DNA of 64,000 nt, from positions 38,027-102,026 of the forward strand of contig JAFANP010000014.1 in assembly GCA_019232625.1 (NCBI GenBank), read 5' to 3'. A model generated the notes under the pieces. The model did not search any database, was not told the DNA's origin, and saw nothing but the letters and a program-made list of their open reading frames with translations. Shown piece by piece: positions 48,530 to 56,911 of the stretch; the first letter of the stretch is position 1; each line of letters starts with the position of its first letter. The position numbers and the translations under genes are program-made. Origin of the DNA: Alphaproteobacteria bacterium (GTDB lineage Bacteria; Pseudomonadota; Alphaproteobacteria; Sphingomonadales; Sphingomonadaceae).

Positions 48530-48855
48530 ATGCCGACGCGTAAGCACCGCTCGCCGCATCCGGTCAAGCCGCCCCGGGAACCGAAACGGGGTGGGGACGG
48601 TTTACGCGCCGTTAAGGGTCATCCGACCCGAGTCCGTTGAAAAGGGCTGGAATTTGGCAGGATGGGCATCGTCGCGCAGGCGTTATGGGTACGCCGCCGC
48701 CGTGCGTCCGCCGCTTTCAGCGCTCCCTCTTCCCAACGCCTCCCGTCTGCCGCCCGGCGCTTCCGCCGGTCCTGGTCGCTGCGCGCGGGTCGCCGGTTGC
48801 GCCTCGCTTTCCTGATTATTCCTGACCTTTCCCTTTCCTCCTGAAGGAGACCTCC
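48530..48855. other. Non-coding gap before the RTX metalloprotease gene
   Basis: 326 bases between divergent genes. I see a TTTA-N7-TTAA motif (48601-48615) that loosely resembles a CtrA site, a CT-rich run near 48820, and the ribosome site GAAGGAG next to the protease ATG. No supported gene, tRNA or conserved RNA fold. Confidence 0.5.
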
Positions 48856-51543
48856 ATGCGCCGGTTTTCGAACCTATCCCCCTATGGCAGCGAGCAGCGG
48901 GAGCTGTTCTCCGCGCAAAGCGCGGGCGTCGACGGCGTCCGTAGCTTCGAGCTGTCGGACGCCGCCTTCTCGTCCGCTTTGTGGCAGAAGGGCATGACCT
49001 TCGCCAAGCTGACCACCGCCCTCCCCGTCGACGGAGTCGGCGATCTCAAGGCGCTGGTCACGACCGGCATCATCGGAGTCACCGCCGACGAAGCCGGCAA
49101 CGGCAAGGGCGTCGCCCCCGGCAACCCCACCCTCACCGTCGACGCCGCCCATTCCATCGGCGCGATCAACACCAACGGCGACCAGGATTATTACCAGGTC
49201 ACGCTGGAGGCGGGCAAAACCTACCAGATCGGCATGTACGGCTATACCGGCCCCGCCGGCTCGCCCGGGCCGACCGGCGCGCCGCTCGTCGATTCCTACA
49301 TCGAGATCTACCGGGCCGACGGCACCTCGCTGGTGGTCAGCGCCGACGGCGGCGCCGACACGCCCCACAACGCGGCCAATTCGGGCTTCGACGTGCTGCT
49401 GACCTTCACGCCCGACACGACCGGCACCTATTACATCAACGCCCAGTCCTTCGATAACAACGCGGCCGACGGCACGACCGGCGAGGGCGTGGGCGACTAC
49501 GAGATCTTCGTCCACGACGCCACCAACGACCCGACCATCTACCGGCCCTATTACGACGTCGACAGCCCGCTCTACGCGATCGACTGGGGCACGCGGGTCA
49601 ACCGGGTCAACCAGACCGCCGCCAATCCCGACGGCAACGAGGGCCCGCGCGACACCGGCAACGCCCAGGGCACGCCGACCTACGGAAGCGCCCTCGACAT
49701 GAACGCGATCCTCGCCGCCAACGGCAAGACCGCGGCGGACATCGTCGGCAAGAACGTCATCACCATCTATTTCGCCAAGGCCGGCGAGGTCGTCACCTCG
49801 CTGGAGGATCCGAGCAGCCCCGGCCTGCCGCCGGTCGCCGTGCAGACGTCGGACGTCTCCGACTTCGAGCATGCCGCGGTGATGACCGCGCTGCACCAGT
49901 TTGAGAAGGTGGCGGACGTCGTCTATCTCGAAGTGCAGAGCCGGGACCAGGCCGACTTCGAATATGCCAGCTACAAGGGCACGCCCGGGCCGGGCATCTC
50001 GCTGCTCGGCTCGATGTCCCCGCCGGACGAGCCGGATGAGGGCCTCGCTCTGTTCAACTCCGGCGACTATCGCTGGAACGCGACCGACCTCCAGCAGGGC
50101 GGCTTCTCCTTCGTCACCCTCATCCATGAGCTCGGCCACGGCCACGGCCTCGCCCACCCGCACGACAATGGCGGCCATTCGGGCATCATGCACGGCGTCG
50201 AGCCCGAGGGCGCCGGAGTCGCCGACTACACGACCGGCGACTATCACCTGAACCAGGGCGTCTTCACGATGATGTCCTACGAGGACGGTTGGCAGGACTC
50301 GCCCTACGGCAACGCCCCCACCACCGGCGGCTACGGCTATCTCGGCGGCCTGATGGCCTTCGACATCGCCGCCATCCAGGACAAATACGGCGTCAACGAG
50401 GACTGGGCGACCGGCAACGACACCTACACGATCAAGGACGAGAACGCGCCCGGCACGTTCTACACGTCGATCTGGGACGCCGGCGGCATCGACCAGATCG
50501 TCTACAACGGCACCAGGGACGCCAATATCGACCTGCGGCCCGCCACGCTGAAATATGAGGAGGGCGGCGGCGGCTGGGTGAGCTACGCCTACGGCATCTA
50601 CGGCGGCTTCACCGTCGCCAACGGCGTCACCATCGAGAACGCCACCTCCGGAGCCGGCAACGACCAGCTCTGGGGCAACGCGGCGAACAACGTGATGACG
50701 GCCGGCGCCGGCAACGACCGCATCCTCCTTCAGGACGGCGGCAACGACACCGCCTACGGCGGCGACGGCAACGACTATATCTATTTCGGCGGCGCCTACA
50801 CGTCCGACGACGTGATCGACGGCGGCGCCGGCACCGATACGGTCGGCCTCATCGGCACCTACTCGTCGCTCAGCTTCGGCGCCGGCAGCCTCAACGGGAT
50901 CGAGCGGCTGGCGCTCTACACCAGCTCCTACCTGCCCGGCTCCGCACCGGCGGCCTACAACATCACCTTCGCCAACCACGTGATCGGAACGTCGCTGTTC
51001 GTGACGGCGGCGTCGCTGCAGGCGGGCGAGACGCTCACCTTCAACGGCACGGCCGAGACCACCAACGCCTTCTACGTCCATGGCGGCGCCGGCAACGACG
51101 CCATCGCGGGCGGGGGCGGCAGCGACTATCTGATCGGCAATGCCGGCAACGACCAGCTCTACGGTCTCGGCGGCATCGACACCCTGGTCGGCGGCGGCGG
51201 CGCGGACATTCTGCGCGGCGGCGTCGGCGGCGACTTCTTCCGCTACGAGAGCGTCACCGACTCCACCGCCTCGGCGACCGACAAGATCGTCGACTTCGAA
51301 GGGTTCGACAAGATCGACCTCTCGGCGATCGACGCCAATTCCGGCGTCGACGGCAACCAGGCCTTCACCTTCATCGGGGCCTCCGCCTTCTCGGGGGCGG
51401 GCCAGCTTCGCGCCACCTTCGACGCGGGCAACAACCTGTGGACGGTGGAGGGCGACGTCAACGGCGACGGCACGGCCGACTTCGTCCTGCAGGTGGTGTC
51501 GCTCCAGCCGGACCCGCTGAACGCGAGCCACTTCGTCCTTTAA
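48856..51543 (+). CDS. RTX metalloprotease, serralysin-like (M10B)
   Basis: 895 aa, no signal peptide, as expected for type I secretion. An N-terminal pre-peptidase (PPC-like) beta-domain covers about 90-200 (DQDYYQVTLEAGKTYQIGMYG). The zinc site HELGHGHGLAH starts at His424 and the Met-turn MSYEDG is near 473. RTX nonapeptides (GAGNDQLWGN, GGDGNDYIYFG, GNAGNDQLYGLGG) and a serralysin C-terminal domain follow. Secretion genes and an inhibitor are not adjacent. The strong hairpin after it should end transcription. Confidence 0.94.
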   Translation: MRRFSNLSPYGSEQRELFSAQSAGVDGVRSFELSDAAFSSALWQKGMTFAKLTTALPVDGVGDLKALVTTGIIGVTADEAGNGKGVAPGNPTLTVDAAHSIGAINTNGDQDYYQVTLEAGKTYQIGMYGYTGPAGSPGPTGAPLVDSYIEIYRADGTSLVVSADGGADTPHNAANSGFDVLLTFTPDTTGTYYINAQSFDNNAADGTTGEGVGDYEIFVHDATNDPTIYRPYYDVDSPLYAIDWGTRVNRVNQTAANPDGNEGPRDTGNAQGTPTYGSALDMNAILAANGKTAADIVGKNVITIYFAKAGEVVTSLEDPSSPGLPPVAVQTSDVSDFEHAAVMTALHQFEKVADVVYLEVQSRDQADFEYASYKGTPGPGISLLGSMSPPDEPDEGLALFNSGDYRWNATDLQQGGFSFVTLIHELGHGHGLAHPHDNGGHSGIMHGVEPEGAGVADYTTGDYHLNQGVFTMMSYEDGWQDSPYGNAPTTGGYGYLGGLMAFDIAAIQDKYGVNEDWATGNDTYTIKDENAPGTFYTSIWDAGGIDQIVYNGTRDANIDLRPATLKYEEGGGGWVSYAYGIYGGFTVANGVTIENATSGAGNDQLWGNAANNVMTAGAGNDRILLQDGGNDTAYGGDGNDYIYFGGAYTSDDVIDGGAGTDTVGLIGTYSSLSFGAGSLNGIERLALYTSSYLPGSAPAAYNITFANHVIGTSLFVTAASLQAGETLTFNGTAETTNAFYVHGGAGNDAIAGGGGSDYLIGNAGNDQLYGLGGIDTLVGGGGADILRGGVGGDFFRYESVTDSTASATDKIVDFEGFDKIDLSAIDANSGVDGNQAFTFIGASAFSGAGQLRATFDAGNNLWTVEGDVNGDGTADFVLQVVSLQPDPLNASHFVL

Positions 51544-51557
51544 GGACGGGCCGGGAG

Positions 51558-51600
51558 ACGGAAAGGGGCGGTGGGCGCGAGCCTGCCGCCCCTTTCCCGT
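51558..51600. terminator. Bidirectional terminator after the RTX gene
   Basis: ACGGAAAGGGGCGG pairs with CCGCCCCTTTCCCGT through a 14-bp stem with one bulged base; both the protease gene and the convergent SDR gene end here. Confidence 0.65.
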
Positions 51601-52349
51601 CAGCCCTTCCGCGCCACCTGGAAGCCGGCGAAGCTCTGGGAGACCGGCATCAGCTCGAGCCGGTTGACGTTGACGTGGGGGGGCAGGTTGGCGACCCACC
51701 AGATCGTCTCGGCCAGGTCCTCGGCGGTCATCGGGTCCATTCCGCCGTAGAGCGCGTCCGAGCCCGCCTGGTCCCACCCGTTGCGGACCAACGTGAACTC
51801 GGTCTCGATCATCCCGGGCTCGATCGACGTCACGCGCACGCCCGTGCCGTGGAGGTCCGCGCGCAGGTCCAGCGAGAACTGGGTCACGAAGGCCTTGGTG
51901 CCGCCGTAGACCGCGCCGCCGCGATAGGGGTAGGTCGCCGCCACCGAGCTGAGGTTGATCACCGCCCCCTTGCGGGCGATGAGGCCGGGCAGCAGCCGGC
52001 GGGTGAGCGCGACGAGGCCGGTGATGTTGGTGTCGATCGCCTGGAAAGCGGGCGCGAGCTCGGCCTCCTGCAGCGGCGCCAGCGGAGGGGCGAGGCCGGC
52101 ATTGTTGAGCAGCAGGTCGATGTCGCGGAAGCCCTCGGGCAGGCCCTCTACCGCTGCTTCCAGCGCCTGCGCGTCCCGCATGTCGAGGGGGAGGGGGTGG
52201 AAGGCTTCGCCGAGCGCTCCTCTCAAGGCGTCGAGGCGGTCGCGGCGTCGGCCGGTGCCGACCACCCGCCAGCCGCCGGAGACGAAGCGGCGGGCGGCCG
52301 CCTCGCCGATGCCGGCGGTGGTTCCGGTGATGAAGATCGTCGAGGTCAT
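51600..52349 (-). CDS. Short-chain dehydrogenase/reductase
   Basis: 249 aa. The NADP site is TGTTAGIGEAAARRF, the next motif is LLNNAGLAPPL, and catalysis uses Ser in INLSSVAATYP and YGGTKAF (Tyr and Lys). YdfG-like length. The substrate is unknown. It overlaps the HAD gene by 4 bp. Confidence 0.93.
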   Translation of the reverse strand: MTSTIFITGTTAGIGEAAARRFVSGGWRVVGTGRRRDRLDALRGALGEAFHPLPLDMRDAQALEAAVEGLPEGFRDIDLLLNNAGLAPPLAPLQEAELAPAFQAIDTNITGLVALTRRLLPGLIARKGAVINLSSVAATYPYRGGAVYGGTKAFVTQFSLDLRADLHGTGVRVTSIEPGMIETEFTLVRNGWDQAGSDALYGGMDPMTAEDLAETIWWVANLPPHVNVNRLELMPVSQSFAGFQVARKG

Positions 52350-52984
52350 GCAAGCTCCTTGGGGTCGGCGGGCCCGTCGGCGAGGCGGGCGAGGATCCAG
52401 GGTGTGGCGGCGGCCCAGTCGTCGATGCGCGCATGGGCGTAGGGCGCGGGCGGCGTGTGCGCGGCGAGGCGAGGCTCGGCGACCATATGCAGGCGCCAGA
52501 CTCCGGGCGCGTGCTTGGCGACCGATTCGTGATGGACGGAAAGGTCGTCGACGAAAACGGTGGAGGAGGGCCGCAACGTCTCGATCAGCTCCAGCACCGG
52601 CCGTCCCTTGCCGCCGCGGTTGCACAGCACCCGGTGGCGGATGTCGAACCGCTCCAGCTGCTCGATCCGCCCCGCTTCATATTCCTCGCCGATGTTGGTG
52701 AGGACGACGATCTCGGCCGCGCGGCCGATCTCGGCGAGCGCCTCGACCGCGCCCGGCACCGCGTTCTGGCGGTGCATCTCGCTGCCGAAGAAGCCGTCGA
52801 GCAGCGGCCAGACCCGCGCCTCGCCCACCGGCGCCCCGCCGCCGTCCCGGATCGCGTCGCGAAAGCCCGGCGACGCGAGGTCGAAGCTGTAGCCGTGGGC
52901 CTCCGCCAGCCATTCGGCGAAGTGCGCGACCATGTGCAGGAGGACCTCGTCGCAGTCGGTGACGAGCAGCGGCCGGCCGCTCAT
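52346..52984 (-). CDS. HAD-superfamily hydrolase
   Basis: 212 aa. Motif I is LLVTDCDEVLL, motif II VVLTNIG, and motif IV is STVFVDDLSVHHES. The nucleophile is the first Asp in TDCDEV. Middle gene of the DUF3572-HAD-SDR operon, overlapping both by 4 bp. The substrate is unknown. Confidence 0.9.
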   Translation of the reverse strand: MSGRPLLVTDCDEVLLHMVAHFAEWLAEAHGYSFDLASPGFRDAIRDGGGAPVGEARVWPLLDGFFGSEMHRQNAVPGAVEALAEIGRAAEIVVLTNIGEEYEAGRIEQLERFDIRHRVLCNRGGKGRPVLELIETLRPSSTVFVDDLSVHHESVAKHAPGVWRLHMVAEPRLAAHTPPAPYAHARIDDWAAATPWILARLADGPADPKELA

Positions 52985-53253
52985 CGCTCAAGGCTCCCGC
53001 GGGCGGCGACGAGCGCGGCCGGCGCGACCTCGAGCGCCTCGGCGCAGGCGACGAGGTCCGGCTCATGCGCTTCCAGGAAGCCGAGGATCGCGGCGAGCAC
53101 GGCCGGCTCGCCGAGCCGGGCGCGCAGGTCGTCCCCGGTCAGGCCGGTCAGCGCGAGCAGGCGCTGGGCACGATCGTCCTCGGCCAGCGCCCAGCCGAGG
53201 GCGGAGAGGGCGAGCGCTTCCGGGTCGGGCGGGTTTGTGCGATCTCGAAGCAT
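52981..53253 (-). CDS. DUF3572 protein
   Basis: 90 aa, helical: ALALSALGWALAEDDRAQRLLALTGL and PAVLAAILGFLEAHEPDL. This small family commonly lies beside divK in sphingomonads, which holds here: the DivK-like gene is divergent 17 bp away. Confidence 0.9.
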   Translation of the reverse strand: MLRDRTNPPDPEALALSALGWALAEDDRAQRLLALTGLTGDDLRARLGEPAVLAAILGFLEAHEPDLVACAEALEVAPAALVAARGSLER

Positions 53254-53270
53254 CTTCTACGGATGCGCCG

Positions 53271-54167
53271 GTGGGACAAAAAATCCTGGTTGTCGAGGAC
53301 AACGAGCTCAATCTGAAGCTGTTCTGCGACCTGCTGCGCGCGCACGCCTACGCCGCCGAGCCGGTGCGCGACGGACGGGAGGCGGTGGCGAAGGCGCGCG
53401 CCTTCCGGCCGGACCTCATCGTCATGGACATCCAGATGCCGCATATCAGCGGGCTGGAGCTGATCGAGCAGCTCAAGGCCGACGCCGAGCTCAGGCGAAC
53501 GCCGATCATGGCCGTCACCGCTTATGCCGCCAAGGGCGACGAGGAGCGGATCCGCGACGCCGGGGCGGAGGGCTATGTGTCGAAGCCGATCTCGGTCGTC
53601 CGCTTCGTCGAGGCCGTGCGCGCTCTGCTCGCGGCGCCGCGGCTGGACGCCGGGGAAGAGGAGGCGGAGGCGGCGGAGGACGCGGAAGGCGCGGAGGAGG
53701 AAGCCGGACCGCCCGCCCCGGCGGAGGTGAGGGTGTCGCGCCGCTTCCAGGCGCCGGCCGAGCGGGTGTTCGACGCCTGGCTGGATGCCCGGACGGCGGG
53801 TCGATGGCTGTTCGCCACGCCCGACGGCGAGATGCAGCTTGTGGAGATAGAGCCGTGGCCGGGCGGCCGCTGGGAGGTCGTCGAGCGGCGCGACGGCGAG
53901 GACGTCCTCCACACCGGCACCTACGAGGCGGTCGAGCGGCCGGAGCGGCTCGCCTTCACGCTCTCGGTTCCGAAATATTCCGATGCCGAGGCGCGGGTCA
54001 CGGTCACCCTCTCGGCCGTCGAAGGCGGGTGCGCGCTGACGCTCGTCCAGACCTATGGCGCGGACGCCCGCGCCAGCCCCGATCAGATCGAGCGCGGCTG
54101 GGGCCACGTCCTCGCGGCCTTGGCCGCGACGCTCGGCGAAGGAGAAGAGGATGAGCTTCCGGGGTAG
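53271..54167 (+). CDS. DivK-like receiver fused to an SRPBCC (AHSA1-type) domain
   Basis: 298 aa in one open frame. Residues 1-121 are a full DivK-like receiver (KILVVEDNELNLKLFCDLL, Asp53 in VMDIQMP, Thr83, Lys105). A very acidic linker (about 122-151, Glu, Asp and Ala repeats) joins a complete SRPBCC domain (VSRRFQAPAERVFDAWLD, PGGRWEVVERR, LVQTYGADARASPDQIERGW). DivK normally ends at the receiver and controls cell polarity and division. GTG 53271 is the start. A GTG at residue 153 could also let the SRPBCC part be made alone. Confidence 0.88.
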   Translation: MGQKILVVEDNELNLKLFCDLLRAHAYAAEPVRDGREAVAKARAFRPDLIVMDIQMPHISGLELIEQLKADAELRRTPIMAVTAYAAKGDEERIRDAGAEGYVSKPISVVRFVEAVRALLAAPRLDAGEEEAEAAEDAEGAEEEAGPPAPAEVRVSRRFQAPAERVFDAWLDARTAGRWLFATPDGEMQLVEIEPWPGGRWEVVERRDGEDVLHTGTYEAVERPERLAFTLSVPKYSDAEARVTVTLSAVEGGCALTLVQTYGADARASPDQIERGWGHVLAALAATLGEGEEDELPG

Positions 54168-54501
54168 CTGCCATTGCGGCAAGGTCGCCTACACGGTCGA
54201 CGAGGATCCGCCGACCGAGGCGATGGCGTGCAACTGCTCGATCTGCCGCCGCAAGGGCGCGCTCCACCATTTCACCACGCCGGAACGCTTCCGTCTCGAG
54301 ACGTCGCGCGGCGACATCCGCACCTACGAGTTCAACAAGCACGTCGTGCGGCACCATTTCTGCACGACATGCGGCTGCGCGCCCTTCGCGGAAGGGACGG
54401 GGCCGGGCGGGCAGGCGATGGTGGAGATCAACCTCCGGTGCGCCGAAGGGATCGACCTGGAGGCGCTGAAGGTGAAGCCGTTCGACGGAGCGAGCCTCTG
54501 A
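54151..54501 (+). CDS. GFA-family (S-hydroxymethylglutathione-type) protein
   Basis: 116 aa. Zinc cysteines lie in GSCHCGKVAY, CNCSICRRKG and HHFCTTCGCAPF, the GFA/CENP-V fold. Some members bind formaldehyde-glutathione adducts, but the substrate here is not known. The start overlaps the preceding gene's end, so the two are coupled. Confidence 0.93.
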   Translation: MSFRGSCHCGKVAYTVDEDPPTEAMACNCSICRRKGALHHFTTPERFRLETSRGDIRTYEFNKHVVRHHFCTTCGCAPFAEGTGPGGQAMVEINLRCAEGIDLEALKVKPFDGASL

Positions 54502-54519
54502 GGCCTCGCCGTCTCGGCG

Positions 54520-54541
54520 GGGACGCTCCGTCGAGCGTCCC
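54520..54541. terminator. Hairpin between GFA and rpmG genes
   Basis: GGGACGCTC-CGTC-GAGCGTCCC is a perfect 9-bp stem with a tetraloop between convergent stops. No T-run. Confidence 0.6.
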
Positions 54542-54546
54542 TACGA

Positions 54547-54714
54547 TCACTTGATCTTGGCTTCCTTGAAGTCGACGTGCTTGCGCGCCACCGGGTCGTA
54601 CTTCCGGAAGGTCATCTTCTCGGTGATGTTCCGCGGATTCTTCTTGGTCACGTAGTAGAAGCCGGTGTCGGCGGTGCTGACGAGCTTGATCTTGACCGTG
54701 GTCGGCTTGGCCAT
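54547..54714 (-). CDS. rpmG: 50S ribosomal protein L33
   Basis: 55 aa beginning [20 protein letters not shown] and ending DFKEAKIK. It lacks the four zinc cysteines of the C+ form, so it is the common zinc-free L33. ATG 54714 is the only sensible start. Confidence 0.96.
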   Translation of the reverse strand: MAKPTTVKIKLVSTADTGFYYVTKKNPRNITEKMTFRKYDPVARKHVDFKEAKIK

Positions 54715-54824
54715 GACAGCCTCTCAATTCGGGGTTCTTGAAACGACGAGAGCGGCGCACGGCGCCGCTCAAATGCGCCGCCGCCTCTGCCCCGCATGAG
54801 GCGGCATGTCAAGGCCGGGCCGCT

Positions 54825-54841
54825 TTAACATTGCGGTAACC
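54825..54841 (+). promoter_or_regulatory. CtrA-like motif
   Basis: TTAA-N7-GTAACC is one base away from the TTAA-N7-TTAA consensus of CtrA and sits 45 bp upstream of the ATG of the hypothetical gene at 54886. With mipZ, gapR and DivK in the window, CtrA control is plausible but not shown. Confidence 0.4.
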
Positions 54842-54885
54842 ATATGCGCGCATCCTCGGCGGATCACCACCGGAGGGAGCGGGCG

Positions 54886-55218
54886 ATGCGGGTGGAGCAG
54901 GATGCGATGATGCTGGTTCGGGCCGATCTGTGCGAGCGGCTCGACCTGCTCCGCGCCCTCGCGCTGCGGACGTCGGCAAGGGACTTCAACGAAAGCGTCG
55001 AGAGCCTTCGCCGGCTGGCCGCCGCCTACGGAATGGCGCCGGTCGTCGCCCTGGCCGAGGCGCTCGAGCGCGCGGTGGCCGAAGGCGGGCGCCGCGGACA
55101 CCGCGACTGCCCGACGGCGCTCTACCTCTCCCGCCTCCAGGACGCGATCGGCTGCGAGCGGCTCGACTCGGCGGCCGGGGAGGCGATGCTCGCCTCCGTC
55201 TCCGTTCGTCTCTGCTAG
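54886..55218 (+). CDS. Hypothetical protein
   Basis: 110 aa, mostly helical and cytoplasmic: AMMLVRADLCERLDLLRALAL and SLRRLAAAYGMAPVVALAEALERAV. Three Cys residues, no metal motif. ATG 54886 has GGAGGGAGCGGG upstream. It may be cell-cycle controlled given the CtrA-like motif. Not recognised. Confidence 0.7.
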   Translation: MRVEQDAMMLVRADLCERLDLLRALALRTSARDFNESVESLRRLAAAYGMAPVVALAEALERAVAEGGRRGHRDCPTALYLSRLQDAIGCERLDSAAGEAMLASVSVRLC

Positions 55219-55234
55219 GGTACGGACCCGAAGC

Positions 55235-55801
55235 TTGGAAGCGCTCCTCACCACCTTCATCGCCGCGGCGCTCGGCGAATGGGGGGACAAGACCCAGCTG
55301 CTCGTCGCCGCTCTCGCCGCGCGCTACCGCCGGCCGGGCCCGGTTCTCGCCGGAGTCTGCGTCGCGGCGCTGGCGAACAGCGCCCTCGCCGCCTTCGGCG
55401 GGACCCTCATCCACGGCACGATCACGCCGCGCGCCGTGTCCCTGCTCGTCGCGATGGCGCTGCTGCTCGCCGCCCTGGGCGCGGTGTCGCGCCCCAAGAC
55501 CCCGGTCATGGCCGCCGCGTGGAGAACCGGGCCGTTCGTCACGACCGCGGCCTGCTTCTTCCTGGTTGAGTTCGGCGACAGGACGCAGTTCGTCACCGCC
55601 GCGCTCGCAGCCCAGTTCGACAGCTTCGCCCTCGCGGCGCTCGGCGCCACCGCCGGGATCCTGGCGTCGAGCCTGCCGGCGGCGGCGCTCGGCGCCCGCC
55701 TCCCCCGGGCCGCGCCCTTGAGGCCGATCCGCCTTGCCGCGGGGGCGCTCTTCCTCGCGGCCGGCCTCGTCATCGGGATAGCGAGCCTTCGCCTGGCCTG
55801 A
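55235..55801 (+). CDS. GDT1/TMEM165-type transporter (UPF0016)
   Basis: 188 aa, six or seven membrane helices. The family's metal motif E-x-G-D-(K/R)-T occurs twice: GEWGDKTQ near the start and EFGDRTQ in the middle, the two symmetric halves. Members carry Mn2+, Ca2+ or H+. The TTG start at 55235 is the only way to include the first motif. The 3' end overlaps the convergent phosphoesterase gene by 32 bp. Confidence 0.9.
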   Translation: MEALLTTFIAAALGEWGDKTQLLVAALAARYRRPGPVLAGVCVAALANSALAAFGGTLIHGTITPRAVSLLVAMALLLAALGAVSRPKTPVMAAAWRTGPFVTTAACFFLVEFGDRTQFVTAALAAQFDSFALAALGATAGILASSLPAAALGARLPRAAPLRPIRLAAGALFLAAGLVIGIASLRLA

Positions 55802-56630
55802 GCGCGGCAGGGCGGCCACCGCTCAGCCGGATCAGCCACATGTCGGGCGGCGCGCCGACCCGGAGCGGCACGATGCTGGTGCCGAGGCCGGCGGAGACGA
55901 TCAGCGTCCGGCCGCCCTCGCGCACGATGCCGCACGCGTAGCGGCGGCCGTATCGCGACTGGGTGGAGAGCGGGCCGATCAGGGGCGGCGCGATCTGGCC
56001 GCAATGGGTATGGCCGGCGAGCATCAGCCCCACCCTGTCGGGAAGGCGGGCGAAGGGATCCGGGCTGTGGCTGAGCAGCAGCTTGGCGCCGGGCAGGCGG
56101 TCCATCCGCGCGAGGGTGCGCGCGAGGTCGGCATGGTCGGTGAAGGCGTCGTCGAGCCCGCCCAGCGCCAGCGGGCCGACCGCGGCGGCGTCGTTGTCCA
56201 GGACCCGCACGCCGATGGCCCGCAGCGCCGCCCGCGCCTCCCCGGCGTCCTTCCAATGGTCGTGGTTGCCGAGCACCGCGACGGCGCCGAGCCGGGCGCG
56301 GAGCCCGGCGAGCGGCGCGACCGCCGCGGGATAGGGATAGTCGCGCGTGCCCGTTCGCTTGTCGCTGATGAAGTCGCCGGCGAGGAGGACGAGGTCCGGC
56401 CTCAGCGCGTTGGCCCGCTCGACGATCCGCGCGAGCCGCTCGGGCGGCATGTCGGGCCCGCCGACATGGATGTCGGAGATGAGCAGCGCCCGCACCGGCG
56501 GCGCCCCGGCCGGCCAGCCGGCCAGCGTCACTGCGGCCCGGCGCACGATCGGGTCCGACGTCGCCTCCCGATACGCGTAGCCGAGCAGGCCCAGCCCGAG
56601 GAGCAGGAGCAGGAGGAGCAGGCGCCTCAG
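55770..56630 (-). CDS. Membrane-anchored metallophosphoesterase with apparent CTG start
   Basis: 286 aa if translation begins at CTG 56630, which reads LRRLLLLLLLLGLGLLGYAY, the N-terminal anchor expected of YkuE-like enzymes. The CTG overlaps the stop of the HNH gene as CTGA, and no ATG, GTG or TTG lies in frame before GTG 56546, which would drop the anchor. The catalytic motifs are LLISDIHVGG, LLAGDFISD, VLGNHDHW, LSHSPDPF and AGHTHCGQ. Confidence 0.85.
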   Translation of the reverse strand: MRRLLLLLLLLGLGLLGYAYREATSDPIVRRAAVTLAGWPAGAPPVRALLISDIHVGGPDMPPERLARIVERANALRPDLVLLAGDFISDKRTGTRDYPYPAAVAPLAGLRARLGAVAVLGNHDHWKDAGEARAALRAIGVRVLDNDAAAVGPLALGGLDDAFTDHADLARTLARMDRLPGAKLLLSHSPDPFARLPDRVGLMLAGHTHCGQIAPPLIGPLSTQSRYGRRYACGIVREGGRTLIVSAGLGTSIVPLRVGAPPDMWLIRLSGGRPAALRPGEGSLSR

Positions 56631-56911
56631 GACTTGGGCTTTCGCGTCGGCGCGTGGAAGTCCGGGTCCTTGCCCGCGATCCAGGAGATGAAGCGGGCGA
56701 TCTCCGGATGGCCGCGCAGCGCCTCGGGCGCGGCATAATCCCGCTCCAGCGCCTTGTTGGAGAGGGTGCGGTGGATCGTCCGGTGGCAGATCGGATGCAC
56801 AGGCACCGTCTCACGGCCGCCGCGGCTCCTGGGCACCGGATGGTGCCGCTCGGTGCGGCGTCCGAGCGGCCGGCCGCACAGGAAGCAAAGCGGCGCGTCC
56901 TCGCCGCTCAC
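56627..56911 (-). CDS. Small HNH-type zinc protein
   Basis: 94 aa. LCFLCGRPLGRRTERHHPVPRSRGG and VHPICHRTIHRTLSN give paired Cys and His residues of the HNH zinc-finger nuclease fold. It lacks additional domains, so whether it cuts DNA is unknown. The GTG start overlaps the ene-reductase stop (GTGA) and its stop overlaps the phosphoesterase start (CTGA), so it is a coupled middle cistron. Confidence 0.8.
   Translation of the reverse strand: MSGEDAPLCFLCGRPLGRRTERHHPVPRSRGGRETVPVHPICHRTIHRTLSNKALERDYAAPEALRGHPEIARFISWIAGKDPDFHAPTRKPKS

Noticed and set aside
48874..52434. 1186-codon open frame on the minus strand across the RTX protease gene
   Set aside because: It is a GC-rich shadow of the protease and SDR genes; composition is Val/Gly/Arg-rich without domains, and it has no start context.
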